From: Flavobacteriaceae bacterium
Lineage (GTDB): Bacteria; Bacteroidota; Bacteroidia; Flavobacteriales; Flavobacteriaceae
Direction of reading: 5' to 3'
DNA: 64,000 bases
Assembly: GCA_009886625.1 (NCBI GenBank)
Contig: QXZA01000026.1
Location: 3,228 to 67,227, forward strand
The position numbers and the translations under genes are program-made. The notes below the pieces were generated by a model, which was not told the origin of the DNA, did no database searches, and was given only the letters and a program-made list of their open reading frames with translations. Below, one piece after another: positions 27,726 through 36,030 of this stretch (positions within the stretch are counted from its first letter, which is position 1; each line of letters opens with the position of its first letter).

Positions 27726-28733
27726 ATGTACAATTCAAAAATAATTGGCTTAGGTAAATTTCTTCCAGAGAACATTGTTACCAATAAAGACTTGGAGAAA
27801 ACAATGGAAACTTCTAATGAATGGATCATAGAACGTACGGGTATTGAAGAAAGAAGGCATATCAAAAAAGGAGATAACGAGGGAACAGCTTCTATGGGAG
27901 TTAAAGCAGCAAAAATTGCTATAGAACGCGCCAAGATAAAAGCACAAGAAATCGACCTTATATTGTTTGCCACCTTAAGTCCAGATTATTATTTCCCAGG
28001 CTCTGGGGTGTTGGTTCAAGAAGCATTGGATATACCAGATTGTCCAGCTATGGACATTCGGATGCAATGCTCAGGTTTTGTTTATGCAGTTTCTACTGCA
28101 GATCAGTTTATCAAAACGGGAATGTATAAAAATGTTTTGGTTATAGGATCGGAATACCATTCAGGGGGGCTTGACATGACAACCAGAGGAAGAGGAGTTT
28201 CAGTAATTTTTGGAGATGGAGCGGGGGCTATTGTGATGACTAGAGAAGAAAATAATGAGATTGGAATACTTTCATCTCATTTACATTCTGAGGGAAAACA
28301 TGCTGAAGAACTTTCTTTGATTGGTCCCAATACAGGTCGTTGGGTACCCGAAATTATTGCAGAAAATAAACAAGATGACATTTCTTATTACCCCTATATG
28401 AATGGCCAGTTTGTATTTAAGAATGCGGTGGTTCGTTTTGCAGAGGTGATCAATGAAGGTTTGGAAAAAACAGGATGGTCACCTGATCAAATAGGAATGT
28501 TAATTCCACATCAAGCAAACTTAAGAATTGCACAGTTTGTTCAACGGAAATTTGGACTGAGTGACGATCAGGTGTATAACAATATTCAAAGGTATGGAAA
28601 TACCACTGCTGCCTCTATTCCCATAGCCCTTACGGAAGCTTGGGAAGAAGGTAAGATTGTGCCAGGAACTAAGGTGGTACTTGCTGCGTTTGGAAGTGGC
28701 TTTACTTGGGGAAGCGTAATGATCCAATGGTAG
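27726..28733 (+). CDS. fabH: 3-oxoacyl-ACP synthase III
   Basis: A 335-aa thiolase-fold enzyme that condenses acetyl- or another acyl-CoA with malonyl-ACP to start fatty-acid synthesis. The catalytic triad is complete: Cys115 in M-Q-C-S-G-F, His in I-P-H-Q-A-N (about 260), and Asn in Y-G-N-T-T-A-A-S (about 290). The usual T-N-E-W-I-x-x-R-T-G-I motif is present as S-N-E-W-I-I-E-R-T-G-I. FabH-like relatives in secondary pathways are possible, because flavobacteria often carry more than one. It overlaps the next gene by 7 bp. Confidence 0.9.
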   Translation: MYNSKIIGLGKFLPENIVTNKDLEKTMETSNEWIIERTGIEERRHIKKGDNEGTASMGVKAAKIAIERAKIKAQEIDLILFATLSPDYYFPGSGVLVQEALDIPDCPAMDIRMQCSGFVYAVSTADQFIKTGMYKNVLVIGSEYHSGGLDMTTRGRGVSVIFGDGAGAIVMTREENNEIGILSSHLHSEGKHAEELSLIGPNTGRWVPEIIAENKQDDISYYPYMNGQFVFKNAVVRFAEVINEGLEKTGWSPDQIGMLIPHQANLRIAQFVQRKFGLSDDQVYNNIQRYGNTTAASIPIALTEAWEEGKIVPGTKVVLAAFGSGFTWGSVMIQW

Positions 28734-29098
28734 GATATAAAACACTTGTACTAGGAGCGACACCAAATCCAGCGCGATATGCTTACAATGCGGTTCATCA
28801 ATTGTTGAATAAAAAAATTGAAGTGGTTCCTATGGGAATAAAAGAGGGAGTGATTGCCTCTATACCCATTATATCAGTGAACGAACAACAAGAAAATATT
28901 CACACAGTTTCTCTATATGTTGGCGCAGCCAGACAAGAGGAGTACTATGATTTTATCATTAATCTTGCCCCCAAGAGAGTCATTTTTAATCCTGGGACAG
29001 AGAATCCACAATTTGCCCAAAAATTAAATAAAGCAGGAATTTCTTGGGAAAATGCTTGTACGCTGGTTTTACTTTCTACGAATCAATACCAGTCCTAA
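28727..29098 (+). CDS. CoA-binding domain protein (Rossmann fold)
   Basis: A 123-aa single-domain protein of the CoA_binding_2 family (YccU-like). The N-terminal nucleotide-binding loop is V-L-G-A-T-P-N-P-A-R-Y-A (about 7-18). The second half has the I-F-N-P-G-T-E-N segment (about 84-91), which corresponds to the W-x-Q-x-G-x motif of the family. Its substrate is unknown. I start at the ATG at 28727, inside the fabH stop region; a TTG at 28706 is possible. Its 3' end overlaps the convergent symporter gene by 30 bp. Confidence 0.85.
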   Translation: MVGYKTLVLGATPNPARYAYNAVHQLLNKKIEVVPMGIKEGVIASIPIISVNEQQENIHTVSLYVGAARQEEYYDFIINLAPKRVIFNPGTENPQFAQKLNKAGISWENACTLVLLSTNQYQS

Positions 29099-30529
29099 AA
29101 AGGTAAGTAATCCATTTAGTGGAAGTAATTCATAGCCTAACTGATAGCCGCCCAAGACAGTTGAGTCAAGATTTCCCAAAATACTAATAAGGATTAAAGC
29201 TCCAATGAGAACCCACCAAACTTTTTTATCATCTATCTCATAGGAGGTGAAAATTCCAAAAGCAAATAGTCCTAATAGAGGTCCATAAGTATAACCTGCT
29301 ACTGTAAGTAATCCATCAATTACGCTTCTATCGAGTACGTATTTAAACAGTATAACAACCAATATGAGCATGACACTCATTCCAATATGAGTTTTTTTAC
29401 GGATACTTTTTTGTTTTTCTAAGGCGTACTTATCTAGCTTTAAAAAATCAATACAGAAAGAAGTTGTCAAAGATGTTAAAGCGCTATCTGCACTACTATA
29501 AGCAGCAGCAATCAAGCCTAAGATAAAAGTAACAGCAACAGCAATCCCAAGGGTTCCATTTAATGCGATTTCAGGAAATAATAAGTCTGTTCTTGGGCTT
29601 CCATCCACTAAAGGTATGCCCATGCCTTGAGTATCAGCATAAATATAAAGTAAACTCCCTAGAAGCATAAACAGACCAGTTACTATGACAAGCACAAAAC
29701 TAAATACGATCATGTTTTTTTGTGCGTCATTAAGTGTTCTACAACTCAGGTTTTTTTGCATCATATCTTGATCCAGACCTGTCATGCATATAGTAACAAA
29801 AGCTCCTCCAATAAAGGATTTTAAAAAGTGATTTCGACTCAGGATTGAATCAGTAACAAACACCTTATTATATTTTGAGAATTCAGAGGATGCAATAAAG
29901 TCTGAAAAAGACCAATCCAATGCTTGATTAATATAAGCAATTGACAGTATAACAGCTAAAACCATGAGTGTAGTTTGGAGGGTGTCTGTAAAAACAATTG
30001 TCTTGATCCCTCCACGTTGAGTATAAACCCAGATTAACACTATTGATAAAATAACAGTGATTTCAAAGGGAACATTCCAGGCATCAAAAATAAATTGCTG
30101 AAGCACAATGGCAACCAAAAACAAGCGAAAGGCAGCTCCTAATACACGTGAAACAAAGAAAAAGAATGCTCCTGCTTGATGACTATTCTTTCCAAAGCGG
30201 CGATCTAAATATTCATATATTGATGTAACATTATTTTTATAATATACTGGCAATAAAACAAAAACCACTACAAAATATCCTACTAAATAACCCATAACCA
30301 CTTGAAAATAAGTGAATTGTGTGTCTTTGATCCATCCAGGAACGGAGATAAAAGTAACACCAGACAAAGACGCTCCTACCATTCCAAAGGCAACGAGATA
30401 CCATGGGGAGTTTCTATTGGCTTTGAAAAAATTTTCATTTGAGTCTTCCTTTCCAGTGAAATAGGCAATCCCCACTAGAACCAAAAAATAACCAATAATT
30501 AGACTTAAAATAAAAAGGGGTGATATCAT
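29069..30529 (-). CDS. Sodium:solute symporter family transporter
   Basis: A 486-aa polytopic membrane protein of the SSS family (PutP/SGLT-like) with about 13 hydrophobic helices. Recognisable parts are the G-A-S-L-S-G-V-T-F-I-S-V-P-G segment in TM2 (about 53-66), the S-R-V-L-G-A-A-F-R-L-F segment (about 127-137), and A-A-Y-S-S-A-D-S-A-L-T-S-L-T in TM9 (about 342-355), which holds the sodium-site serines. The solute cannot be deduced. The last 10 codons overlap the CoA-binding gene on the other strand. Confidence 0.88.
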   Translation of the reverse strand: MISPLFILSLIIGYFLVLVGIAYFTGKEDSNENFFKANRNSPWYLVAFGMVGASLSGVTFISVPGWIKDTQFTYFQVVMGYLVGYFVVVFVLLPVYYKNNVTSIYEYLDRRFGKNSHQAGAFFFFVSRVLGAAFRLFLVAIVLQQFIFDAWNVPFEITVILSIVLIWVYTQRGGIKTIVFTDTLQTTLMVLAVILSIAYINQALDWSFSDFIASSEFSKYNKVFVTDSILSRNHFLKSFIGGAFVTICMTGLDQDMMQKNLSCRTLNDAQKNMIVFSFVLVIVTGLFMLLGSLLYIYADTQGMGIPLVDGSPRTDLLFPEIALNGTLGIAVAVTFILGLIAAAYSSADSALTSLTTSFCIDFLKLDKYALEKQKSIRKKTHIGMSVMLILVVILFKYVLDRSVIDGLLTVAGYTYGPLLGLFAFGIFTSYEIDDKKVWWVLIGALILISILGNLDSTVLGGYQLGYELLPLNGLLTFLGLVLIRRK

Positions 30530-30581
30530 TTTTAGGGTTTAAGTTGTAAATGTACAAAAGTAGTTTCAACTCAGAATTTTG

Positions 30582-30589
30582 TAAATTTG
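30582..30589 (+). promoter_or_regulatory. -7 box of recR
   Basis: TAAATTTG, a perfect TAnnTTTG, ends only 3 bp before the recR ATG at 30593. This predicts a leaderless message. The TTG within the box is in frame with recR and should not be taken as its start. Confidence 0.6.
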
Positions 30590-30592
30590 CAC

Positions 30593-31213
30593 ATGGATTT
30601 TTCTTCAAAATTACTTGAAAATGCAGTACAGGAAATTGCGCAGCTACCTGGAATTGGAAAACGTACAGCTTTGCGCTTGGCCTTGCATCTTTTGAAACAA
30701 CCAGTAGATCATACACAGTCTTTATCAAATGCCCTAACAACACTTCGTGAAGGAGTTATCTTTTGTGAAAATTGCCATAATTTATCAGACGCTACAACAT
30801 GTGAAATATGCGCAAGTCCGAAGCGAAATAAAAGTCTGATTTGTGTGGTCGAAGACATTAGGGATGTTATGGCTATAGAAAATACTGGACAATACAACGG
30901 TTTGTATCACGTTTTGGGTGGGATTATTTCTCCAATGGATGGAATTGGACCTCAAGATTTAACAATTCAATCTCTTGTAGAGAAAGTCAAAAACAATAAG
31001 GTGAATGAGCTAATATTTGCGTTGAGCGCAACTATGGAAGCTGATACAACAAATTTTTATATGTACAAACTATTAGCTCCATATGAAATTAAGACATCAA
31101 CCATAGCAAGAGGGATTCCAGTAGGGGATGAATTGGAATACACTGATGAAGTTACCTTAGGACGAAGTATCTTAGCGCGAATTCCGTTTGAAGTATCTAT
31201 TTCGAAGAGTTAA
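30593..31213 (+). CDS. recR: Recombination protein RecR
   Basis: A 206-aa gap-repair protein that works with RecO/RecF to load RecA. The order is an N-terminal helix-hairpin-helix (L-P-G-I-G-K-R-T-A, about 18-26), a C4 zinc finger (C-x2-C then C-x2-C, about 56-70), and a Toprim domain with V-V-E-D-I-R-D-V and A-T-M-E-A-D-T-T. Length is standard. It is divergent from the symporter gene. Confidence 0.97.
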   Translation: MDFSSKLLENAVQEIAQLPGIGKRTALRLALHLLKQPVDHTQSLSNALTTLREGVIFCENCHNLSDATTCEICASPKRNKSLICVVEDIRDVMAIENTGQYNGLYHVLGGIISPMDGIGPQDLTIQSLVEKVKNNKVNELIFALSATMEADTTNFYMYKLLAPYEIKTSTIARGIPVGDELEYTDEVTLGRSILARIPFEVSISKS

Positions 31214-31270
31214 TTGGAGCACTTAAAAACAGAAGGAAGGGGAAATCCTTTTTTCCATGTCAAAAAATGA

Positions 31271-31278
31271 TACTTTTG
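31271..31278 (+). promoter_or_regulatory. -7 box of the E2-exonuclease-FAH-cinA operon
   Basis: TACTTTTG is a perfect TAnnTTTG, 16 bp before the ATG of the E2 gene. No clear -33 TTG is seen at the right distance. Confidence 0.55.
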
Positions 31279-31294
31279 CAAAACAAAACATAAG

Positions 31295-32650
31295 ATGGGA
31301 CAATATCTTTTAAAATTACCCAAAATGGGGGAGAGTGTTGCTGAGGCTACTGTAACTAAATGGCTTATGGAAGTAGGAGATACTGTGGTTTTAGATGATG
31401 CTATTGTAGAAATCGCAACAGACAAAGTAGATACAGATGTCACAGCTGAAGTTGAAGGTATTTTGATTGAAAAGCGAATTCAAGAAAATGAGGTTGTCGC
31501 TGTTGGTGAAGTAATGGCTGTCATTGAAATAGAGGGAGAATCACCCGTTCAAGAACCTGAAAAGGCGAATGAAGATATAACTGAATCTGTGACTGAGACT
31601 GTTGATTCGCCAGTAATTGAAGAAGCGATTCCCACCCCTGAAATTGTAGCAAAGGCAATCATTGAAGAAATCGAAACGGTACAGAGTACAACTAAAATTA
31701 GCCCTAAAGAGAGTGCTAAATTTTATTCTCCTTTGGTTCGTAATATTGCTCAAGAAGAAGGGGTTACCTTGGAAGAATTAGATTCAATTCAGGGAACAGG
31801 TTTGGAGCAGCGTGTCACTAAGAATGATATTCTAGCTTACATAAAAACCAGAAAACAAACAGCCCCAGTTTCTGCTAAAAAGCCCCTTGTTGAAAATAAA
31901 ATAACGCAAGATGATATCGCTCCAAAAGTTCAATACGGTGGAGGCGATCAGATCCTTGAAATGAGTCGAATGGAAAAGTTGATTTCCTCTCATATGAAAT
32001 CAAGTATAGAAATAGCTGCTCACGTTCAATCATATATAGAAGTAGACGTTACCAATTTATGGAATTGGAGAGAAGAGGCTAAGAATGCTTTTCAAAAGCG
32101 CGAAAATGAGAAGCTTACTTTTACACCTCTGTTCATGACTGCAATCATAAAGGCTTTGAAAGATTATCCCCAAATGAATAGTAGTGTTCAGGGAGATAAA
32201 ATCATTATTAAACAAGCCATTAATCTGGGAATGGCAACGGCGTTACCTGATGGAAATTTAATTGTTCCCGTTATTAAAAATGCAGATCATTTTAATTTAA
32301 TTGGTTTGGCAAAAGCTGTAAACAATTTAGCTACTAGAGCCAGAAACAATGCATTAAAACCTGATGAGGTTCAAGAAGGGACTTACACCTTTACCAACAT
32401 AGGCAATTTTGGTTCCCTCATGGGAACTCCCATTATTAATCAGCCTCAAGTAGGAATTTTGGCAATAGGGGCCATACGTAAAATGCCTGCTGTGATTGAA
32501 ACACCTGAAGGAGATTTTATCGGAATACGCAACAAAGTCATTCTTTCCCATAGTTATGACCATAGAATAATTAACGGAGCCACGGGGGGAATGTTTGTAA
32601 AACGTGTTGCCGAATATCTTGAAAACTGGGAAGAAACACTTCCTTACTAA
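31295..32650 (+). CDS. 2-oxoacid dehydrogenase E2 (dihydrolipoamide acyltransferase)
   Basis: A 451-aa E2 enzyme. The order is a lipoyl domain (1-80) with the lipoyl-lysine motif A-T-D-K-V-D-T (about 42-48), an acidic and Pro/Ala-rich linker, an E3/E1-binding domain (about 143-182), and the catalytic domain (about 225-448). The catalytic histidine is present in Y-D-H-R-I-I-N-G, but the usual H-x3-D-G has Asn in place of Asp. It resembles the branched-chain type, though a pyruvate role is possible. It heads a tight operon with an exonuclease, a FAH hydrolase and cinA. E1 and E3 genes are not in the window. Confidence 0.88.
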   Translation: MGQYLLKLPKMGESVAEATVTKWLMEVGDTVVLDDAIVEIATDKVDTDVTAEVEGILIEKRIQENEVVAVGEVMAVIEIEGESPVQEPEKANEDITESVTETVDSPVIEEAIPTPEIVAKAIIEEIETVQSTTKISPKESAKFYSPLVRNIAQEEGVTLEELDSIQGTGLEQRVTKNDILAYIKTRKQTAPVSAKKPLVENKITQDDIAPKVQYGGGDQILEMSRMEKLISSHMKSSIEIAAHVQSYIEVDVTNLWNWREEAKNAFQKRENEKLTFTPLFMTAIIKALKDYPQMNSSVQGDKIIIKQAINLGMATALPDGNLIVPVIKNADHFNLIGLAKAVNNLATRARNNALKPDEVQEGTYTFTNIGNFGSLMGTPIINQPQVGILAIGAIRKMPAVIETPEGDFIGIRNKVILSHSYDHRIINGATGGMFVKRVAEYLENWEETLPY

Positions 32651-32665
32651 TCTCAAATTGAAAGC

Positions 32666-33439
32666 ATGAAATTACAACTTACCAAACCCTTATGTTTTTT
32701 TGATCTTGAAACTACCGGAACCGATATTTCTAAAGATCGAATTGTTGAAATTGCTGTTTTAAAATTGCATCCCGATGGGACACAAGAAAACAAAGAATGG
32801 CGCGTAAATCCTGAACAGCCTATTCCGTCACAAGCTTCAGCAGTTCACGGAATTACCGATGAAATGGTGGCTAATGAACCCACTTTCAAAGAGCTTTCGG
32901 GTGAGATTTACAGTTTTATGAAAGGCTGTGATTTGGCAGGGTATAATTCAGATCGTTTTGATATTCCTCTTTTGGTAGAAGAGTTACTCCGTGCAGAAGT
33001 GGATTTTGATTTTAAGAATAACAAAACAGTGGATGTTCAAACCATTTTTCATAAAATGGAGCAACGAACCCTTACCGCTGCTCTGCGCTTCTATTGTAAT
33101 GAAGAGCTTACCGATGCACATTCCGCTCATGCTGATACCAAAGCAACTCACGATGTACTGATTGCACAATTAGATCGCTATGAGGAGTTAGAGCCCAATG
33201 TTGCTTTTCTAAATGAGTTCAGTTCTAGAAGAAAAACAGCTGATTTTGCTGGCTTTGTTGTTTACAATAAAGAAGGAGACGCTTGTTTTGGTTTTGGAAA
33301 ACATAAAGGCAAAAAAGTTACCGATATATTGGCCAATGAGCCGGGTTATTTTGGTTGGGTCATGAATGCAGATTTTCCAAGATATACCAAAAAAATATTA
33401 ACCGAAATTCGGTTAAGTCAGATGAATACAAATTCATAG
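32666..33439 (+). CDS. DEDDh 3'-5' exonuclease, DNA polymerase III epsilon-like
   Basis: A 257-aa protein. The exonuclease domain (about 1-175) has F-D-L-E-T-T-G (about 10-16), A-G-Y-N-S-D-R-F-D (about 92-100) and the H-A-D-T-K-A-T-H-D motif (about 154-162), giving the complete DEDDh set. A C-terminal domain of about 60 residues carries G-F-G-K-H-K-G-K-K-V and G-W-V-M-N-A-D-F-P, a small module also found in other nuclease-associated proteins. It may proofread or trim DNA ends. It lies 15 bp after the E2 gene. Confidence 0.88.
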   Translation: MKLQLTKPLCFFDLETTGTDISKDRIVEIAVLKLHPDGTQENKEWRVNPEQPIPSQASAVHGITDEMVANEPTFKELSGEIYSFMKGCDLAGYNSDRFDIPLLVEELLRAEVDFDFKNNKTVDVQTIFHKMEQRTLTAALRFYCNEELTDAHSAHADTKATHDVLIAQLDRYEELEPNVAFLNEFSSRRKTADFAGFVVYNKEGDACFGFGKHKGKKVTDILANEPGYFGWVMNADFPRYTKKILTEIRLSQMNTNS

Positions 33440-33444
33440 AGAAA

Positions 33445-34056
33445 GTGAAAATTGTTTGCATAGGAAGAAATTACACAGCTCACATAAACGAGTTACAAAA
33501 TGAAAAGCCGAAGCATCCGGTCCTTTTTTTAAAACCTGACACTACTATTCTCCAGAGAAACCAACCTTTTTTTATTCCACATTTCACGGATGATATTCAT
33601 TATGAGGTTGAAGTTCTAGTCAAGATTGAAAAATTAGGAAAACACATTGAGCCTCAGTTTGCTCATAAATATTATAGCCAAATCGGTTTAGGAATCGATT
33701 TTACGGCCCGTACTGTTCAAAAAGAATTGAAAGAAAATGGATTGCCTTGGGAAAAAGCTAAGGCCTTTGATGGTTCCACACTGATAGGAGAATGGTACGA
33801 TAAAAGGAGGTTTGATTCTCTAGAAAAGCTTTCTTTTTCACTAGAGAAAAACGGTGAAGAGGTTCAGTTGGGAAACACGGAGAATATGTTGTGGAGAATT
33901 GACGAATTAATTTCATATTGTTCTCAATATTTTACACTCAAAATTGGAGATGTGCTATTTACAGGAACACCCTCTGGTGTTGGCCCTGTTGCATTAGAAG
34001 ATCAGCTGGTAGGATATCTAGAAGGGCAACAGGCGTTTTCAGTAAAAATCAAATAA
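33445..34056 (+). CDS. Fumarylacetoacetate hydrolase (FAH) family protein
   Basis: A 203-aa single-domain FAH enzyme (YcgM/FAHD1-like), acting on 2-oxo-acids such as acylpyruvates or oxaloacetate. Visible parts are C-I-G-R-N-Y near the start, the acidic metal ligands in H-Y-E-V-E-V (about 50-55), G-I-D-F-T-A-R-T-V-Q, K-A-F-D-G-S and the F-T-G-T-P-S-G-V-G-P loop. The start is a GTG at 33445 (V-K-I-V-C-I-G), 5 bp after the exonuclease stop. No in-frame ATG lies at the homology boundary. One base separates it from cinA. Confidence 0.88.
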   Translation: MKIVCIGRNYTAHINELQNEKPKHPVLFLKPDTTILQRNQPFFIPHFTDDIHYEVEVLVKIEKLGKHIEPQFAHKYYSQIGLGIDFTARTVQKELKENGLPWEKAKAFDGSTLIGEWYDKRRFDSLEKLSFSLEKNGEEVQLGNTENMLWRIDELISYCSQYFTLKIGDVLFTGTPSGVGPVALEDQLVGYLEGQQAFSVKIK

Positions 34057-34057
34057 A

Positions 34058-35299
34058 ATGAAAGCAGAGTTAGTCACTATTGGTGACGAAATTTTAATCG
34101 GTCAAATCGTTAATACCAACGCAGTCTTTTTAGCAAAGGCATTAAATAAGATTGGGATTGAAATTGCTCAAATCACTAGTATTTCTGATGATAAAAAAAC
34201 CATAGTCAAAACCTTGGATGATACTGAAGCACGAGCACAAATTGTCATACTCACTGGAGGTTTAGGTCCAACCAAGGACGATTTAACCAAACATACTTTA
34301 TGTGAATACTTCAATGATAAATTGGTTGAGAATGAGGAAATTTTAGATCATATAGAAGAAATTTTCAAAAATTACATTAGCACTCCAATCAATAATGAAA
34401 ACCGAAAGCAAGCTTTGCTTCCCTCAAAAGCACGCATTTTTAAAAATACTCATGGTACAGCTTCGGGAATGTGGTTTGAAAAAGGAAACCAAGTAATTAT
34501 TTCACTTCCCGGAGTTCCTTTTGAGATGAAATCTTTGATGACTAACAAAGTGATTCCAGCGTTACAGACCCATTATACACGTCCATTTATTTTACATAAG
34601 ACGGTTTTGACATACGGATTAGGAGAAAGCGTTATTGCCGAACGATTACTGGATTGGGAAAATGCACTTCCGGAGAACATCAAATTGGCTTATTTGCCAA
34701 ATTTGGGTAGAGTTCGCCTTCGCCTATCTTCAAAGGGTAGAGATGAGGTTCTACTGGAGAAGAGGGTGGAGGAGCAAATAGAAACCCTTCTTCCATTAAT
34801 TAAAGATATTTTTGTAGGCTTTGAAGAGGAAACTTCCATGGAAATGAAACTTCAAGAACGTTTTATTGCTCAAAAGAAAACTATAGCAATCGCAGAGAGT
34901 TGTACAGGTGGTTTAATTGCCTCTCGCCTGACAAAAAATAGTGGGTCTTCCCACTATTTTAAAGGTGCAGCGGTTACTTATCATACCCAAAGTAAAATTG
35001 ATGTTTTGGGAGTTTCTGAGGCAATTATAGAGGAGCACACTGTGGTAAGCAAGGAAGTGGCGGCTTCAATGGCAACACAGGTCAGAAAAAAATTTAAAAC
35101 AACTTTGGGTGTTGCTACCACAGGAAATGCAGGACCTACAAAAGGCGATTCTGACGCAGAAGTTGGAACGGTATTTATCGCTATAGCCACTGAAAAAGAA
35201 GTGATTACCAAAAAATTTCTATTTGGAATTCATCGAGAACGCGTCGTGGAAAAAGCCGTAAATAAGGCTTTGGAAATGATTTATAAACACCTAGAATAA
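34058..35299 (+). CDS. cinA: CinA family competence/damage-inducible protein
   Basis: A 413-aa two-domain protein. The N-terminal MoCF-like domain (1-170) has T-I-G-D-E-I-L-I-G and T-G-G-L-G-P-T-K-D-D. The C-terminal amidase domain (about 255-410) has A-E-S-C-T-G-G-L-I-A (about 278-287) and T-G-N-A-G-P. CinA proteins combine ADP-ribose pyrophosphatase and nicotinamide-nucleotide deamidase activities, which recycle NAD. The gene follows FAH after one base and ends the operon. Confidence 0.95.
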   Translation: MKAELVTIGDEILIGQIVNTNAVFLAKALNKIGIEIAQITSISDDKKTIVKTLDDTEARAQIVILTGGLGPTKDDLTKHTLCEYFNDKLVENEEILDHIEEIFKNYISTPINNENRKQALLPSKARIFKNTHGTASGMWFEKGNQVIISLPGVPFEMKSLMTNKVIPALQTHYTRPFILHKTVLTYGLGESVIAERLLDWENALPENIKLAYLPNLGRVRLRLSSKGRDEVLLEKRVEEQIETLLPLIKDIFVGFEEETSMEMKLQERFIAQKKTIAIAESCTGGLIASRLTKNSGSSHYFKGAAVTYHTQSKIDVLGVSEAIIEEHTVVSKEVAASMATQVRKKFKTTLGVATTGNAGPTKGDSDAEVGTVFIAIATEKEVITKKFLFGIHRERVVEKAVNKALEMIYKHLE

Positions 35300-35328
35300 A
35301 AACCTTCTGTATTTTTAAGAAAAACAAT

Positions 35329-35358
35329 TTTGTTACTCTATAAAAAACAGTAAATTTG
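35329..35358 (+). promoter_or_regulatory. Promoter of rpmB-rpmG-DUF4295
   Basis: TTTG (35329-35332) is 18 bp from the perfect -7 box TAAATTTG (35351-35358). The rpmB ATG follows 25 bp later. Confidence 0.7.
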
Positions 35359-35383
35359 CAGCCACGTTAAAAAAAAGACGGTT

Positions 35384-35623
35384 ATGTCAAAAATTTGTGA
35401 AATAAGCGGAAAACGCGTAATGTTTGGAAATAATGTTTCCAAAGCTTTAAACAGAACGAAGCGTCGTTTTGATGCAAACATCATCAATAAGCGTTTTTAT
35501 ATTCCTGAAGAAGACAAGTGGGTAACCCTTACTGTATCTACAGCGACCTTAAAAACAATTAATAAAAAAGGAATTTCTGCGGTCTTGAAAGAAGCCCGAG
35601 CGAAAGGTCACTATAAAGGTTAA
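35384..35623 (+). CDS. rpmB: 50S ribosomal protein L28
   Basis: A 79-aa r-protein starting [10 protein letters not shown], with the conserved [15 protein letters not shown] segment (about 14-28) and the [10 protein letters not shown] stretch. It binds 23S rRNA near the E site. The zinc-ligand cysteines of some L28 forms are not complete here. It is the first gene of a three-gene r-protein operon. Confidence 0.98.
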   Translation: MSKICEISGKRVMFGNNVSKALNRTKRRFDANIINKRFYIPEEDKWVTLTVSTATLKTINKKGISAVLKEARAKGHYKG

Positions 35624-35627
35624 TCGA

Positions 35628-35810
35628 ATGGCAAAGAAAGGAAATAGAGTACAAGTTATACTTGAATGTACAGAGCATAAAGAATCTGGACAGCCAGGAA
35701 CTTCTCGTTATATCACTACAAAAAACAAGAAGAATTCACCTGAACGTTTAGAAATTAAAAAATTTAACCCGATTTTGAAAAAAATGACGGTTCACAAAGA
35801 AATCAAATAA
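35628..35810 (+). CDS. rpmG: 50S ribosomal protein L33
   Basis: A 60-aa r-protein with the family pattern [19 protein letters not shown] and L-E-I-K-K-F-N-P. Only one cysteine remains, so it is the zinc-free form. It lies 4 bp after rpmB and 3 bp before the DUF4295 gene. Confidence 0.98.
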   Translation: MAKKGNRVQVILECTEHKESGQPGTSRYITTKNKKNSPERLEIKKFNPILKKMTVHKEIK

Positions 35811-35813
35811 GTC

Positions 35814-35966
35814 ATGGCAAAGAAATCGGTAGCATCATTACAGACAGGTTCAAAAAGATTAACCAAAGCCATTAAAATGGTAAAAAAGGGAGATAATAAC
35901 TCATATAGTTTCGTTGAGACTATCATTGCTCCTGATGAAGCCGCAAAATGGTTAGATAAACAATAA
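35814..35966 (+). CDS. DUF4295 protein, probable ribosomal protein bL38
   Basis: A 50-aa basic protein beginning M-A-K-K-S-V-A-S-L-Q and containing K-R-L-T-K-A-I-K-M-V, then a V-E-x-I-I-A-P motif and a short terminal helix (W-L-D-K-Q). This is the DUF4295 family, limited to Bacteroidetes and found after rpmB-rpmG. The cryo-EM structure of the Flavobacterium johnsoniae ribosome reported a new large-subunit protein, bL38; I believe DUF4295 corresponds to it, from memory. The 3-bp gap from rpmG and its lysine content fit a ribosomal protein. Confidence 0.85.
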   Translation: MAKKSVASLQTGSKRLTKAIKMVKKGDNNSYSFVETIIAPDEAAKWLDKQ

Positions 35967-35988
35967 TCCTTTTGATGAAACCCAAAAT

Positions 35989-36016
35989 AAAAGCTACTTT
36001 TAAGGTAGCTTTTTTT
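35989..36016 (+). terminator. Terminator after the rpmB operon
   Basis: AAAAGCTAC (35989-35997) pairs with GTAGCTTTT (36005-36013) around a 7-nt loop, ending in a T run. It closes the rpmB-rpmG-DUF4295 unit 15 bp before ftsY. Confidence 0.87.
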
Positions 36017-36030
36017 ATATACTAAAGTTT

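Noticed and set aside
30587-30592. TTG start codon for recR (and likewise for guaA at 47362 and idi at 18630)
   Set aside because: In each case the TTG is the end of a TAnnTTTG -7 box, and a good ATG follows 6-9 bp downstream at the homology boundary.
31231-31256. Possible recR terminator (AAGGA with TCCTT, then T-rich)
   Set aside because: Only five weak pairs with a long purine loop; too weak to call.
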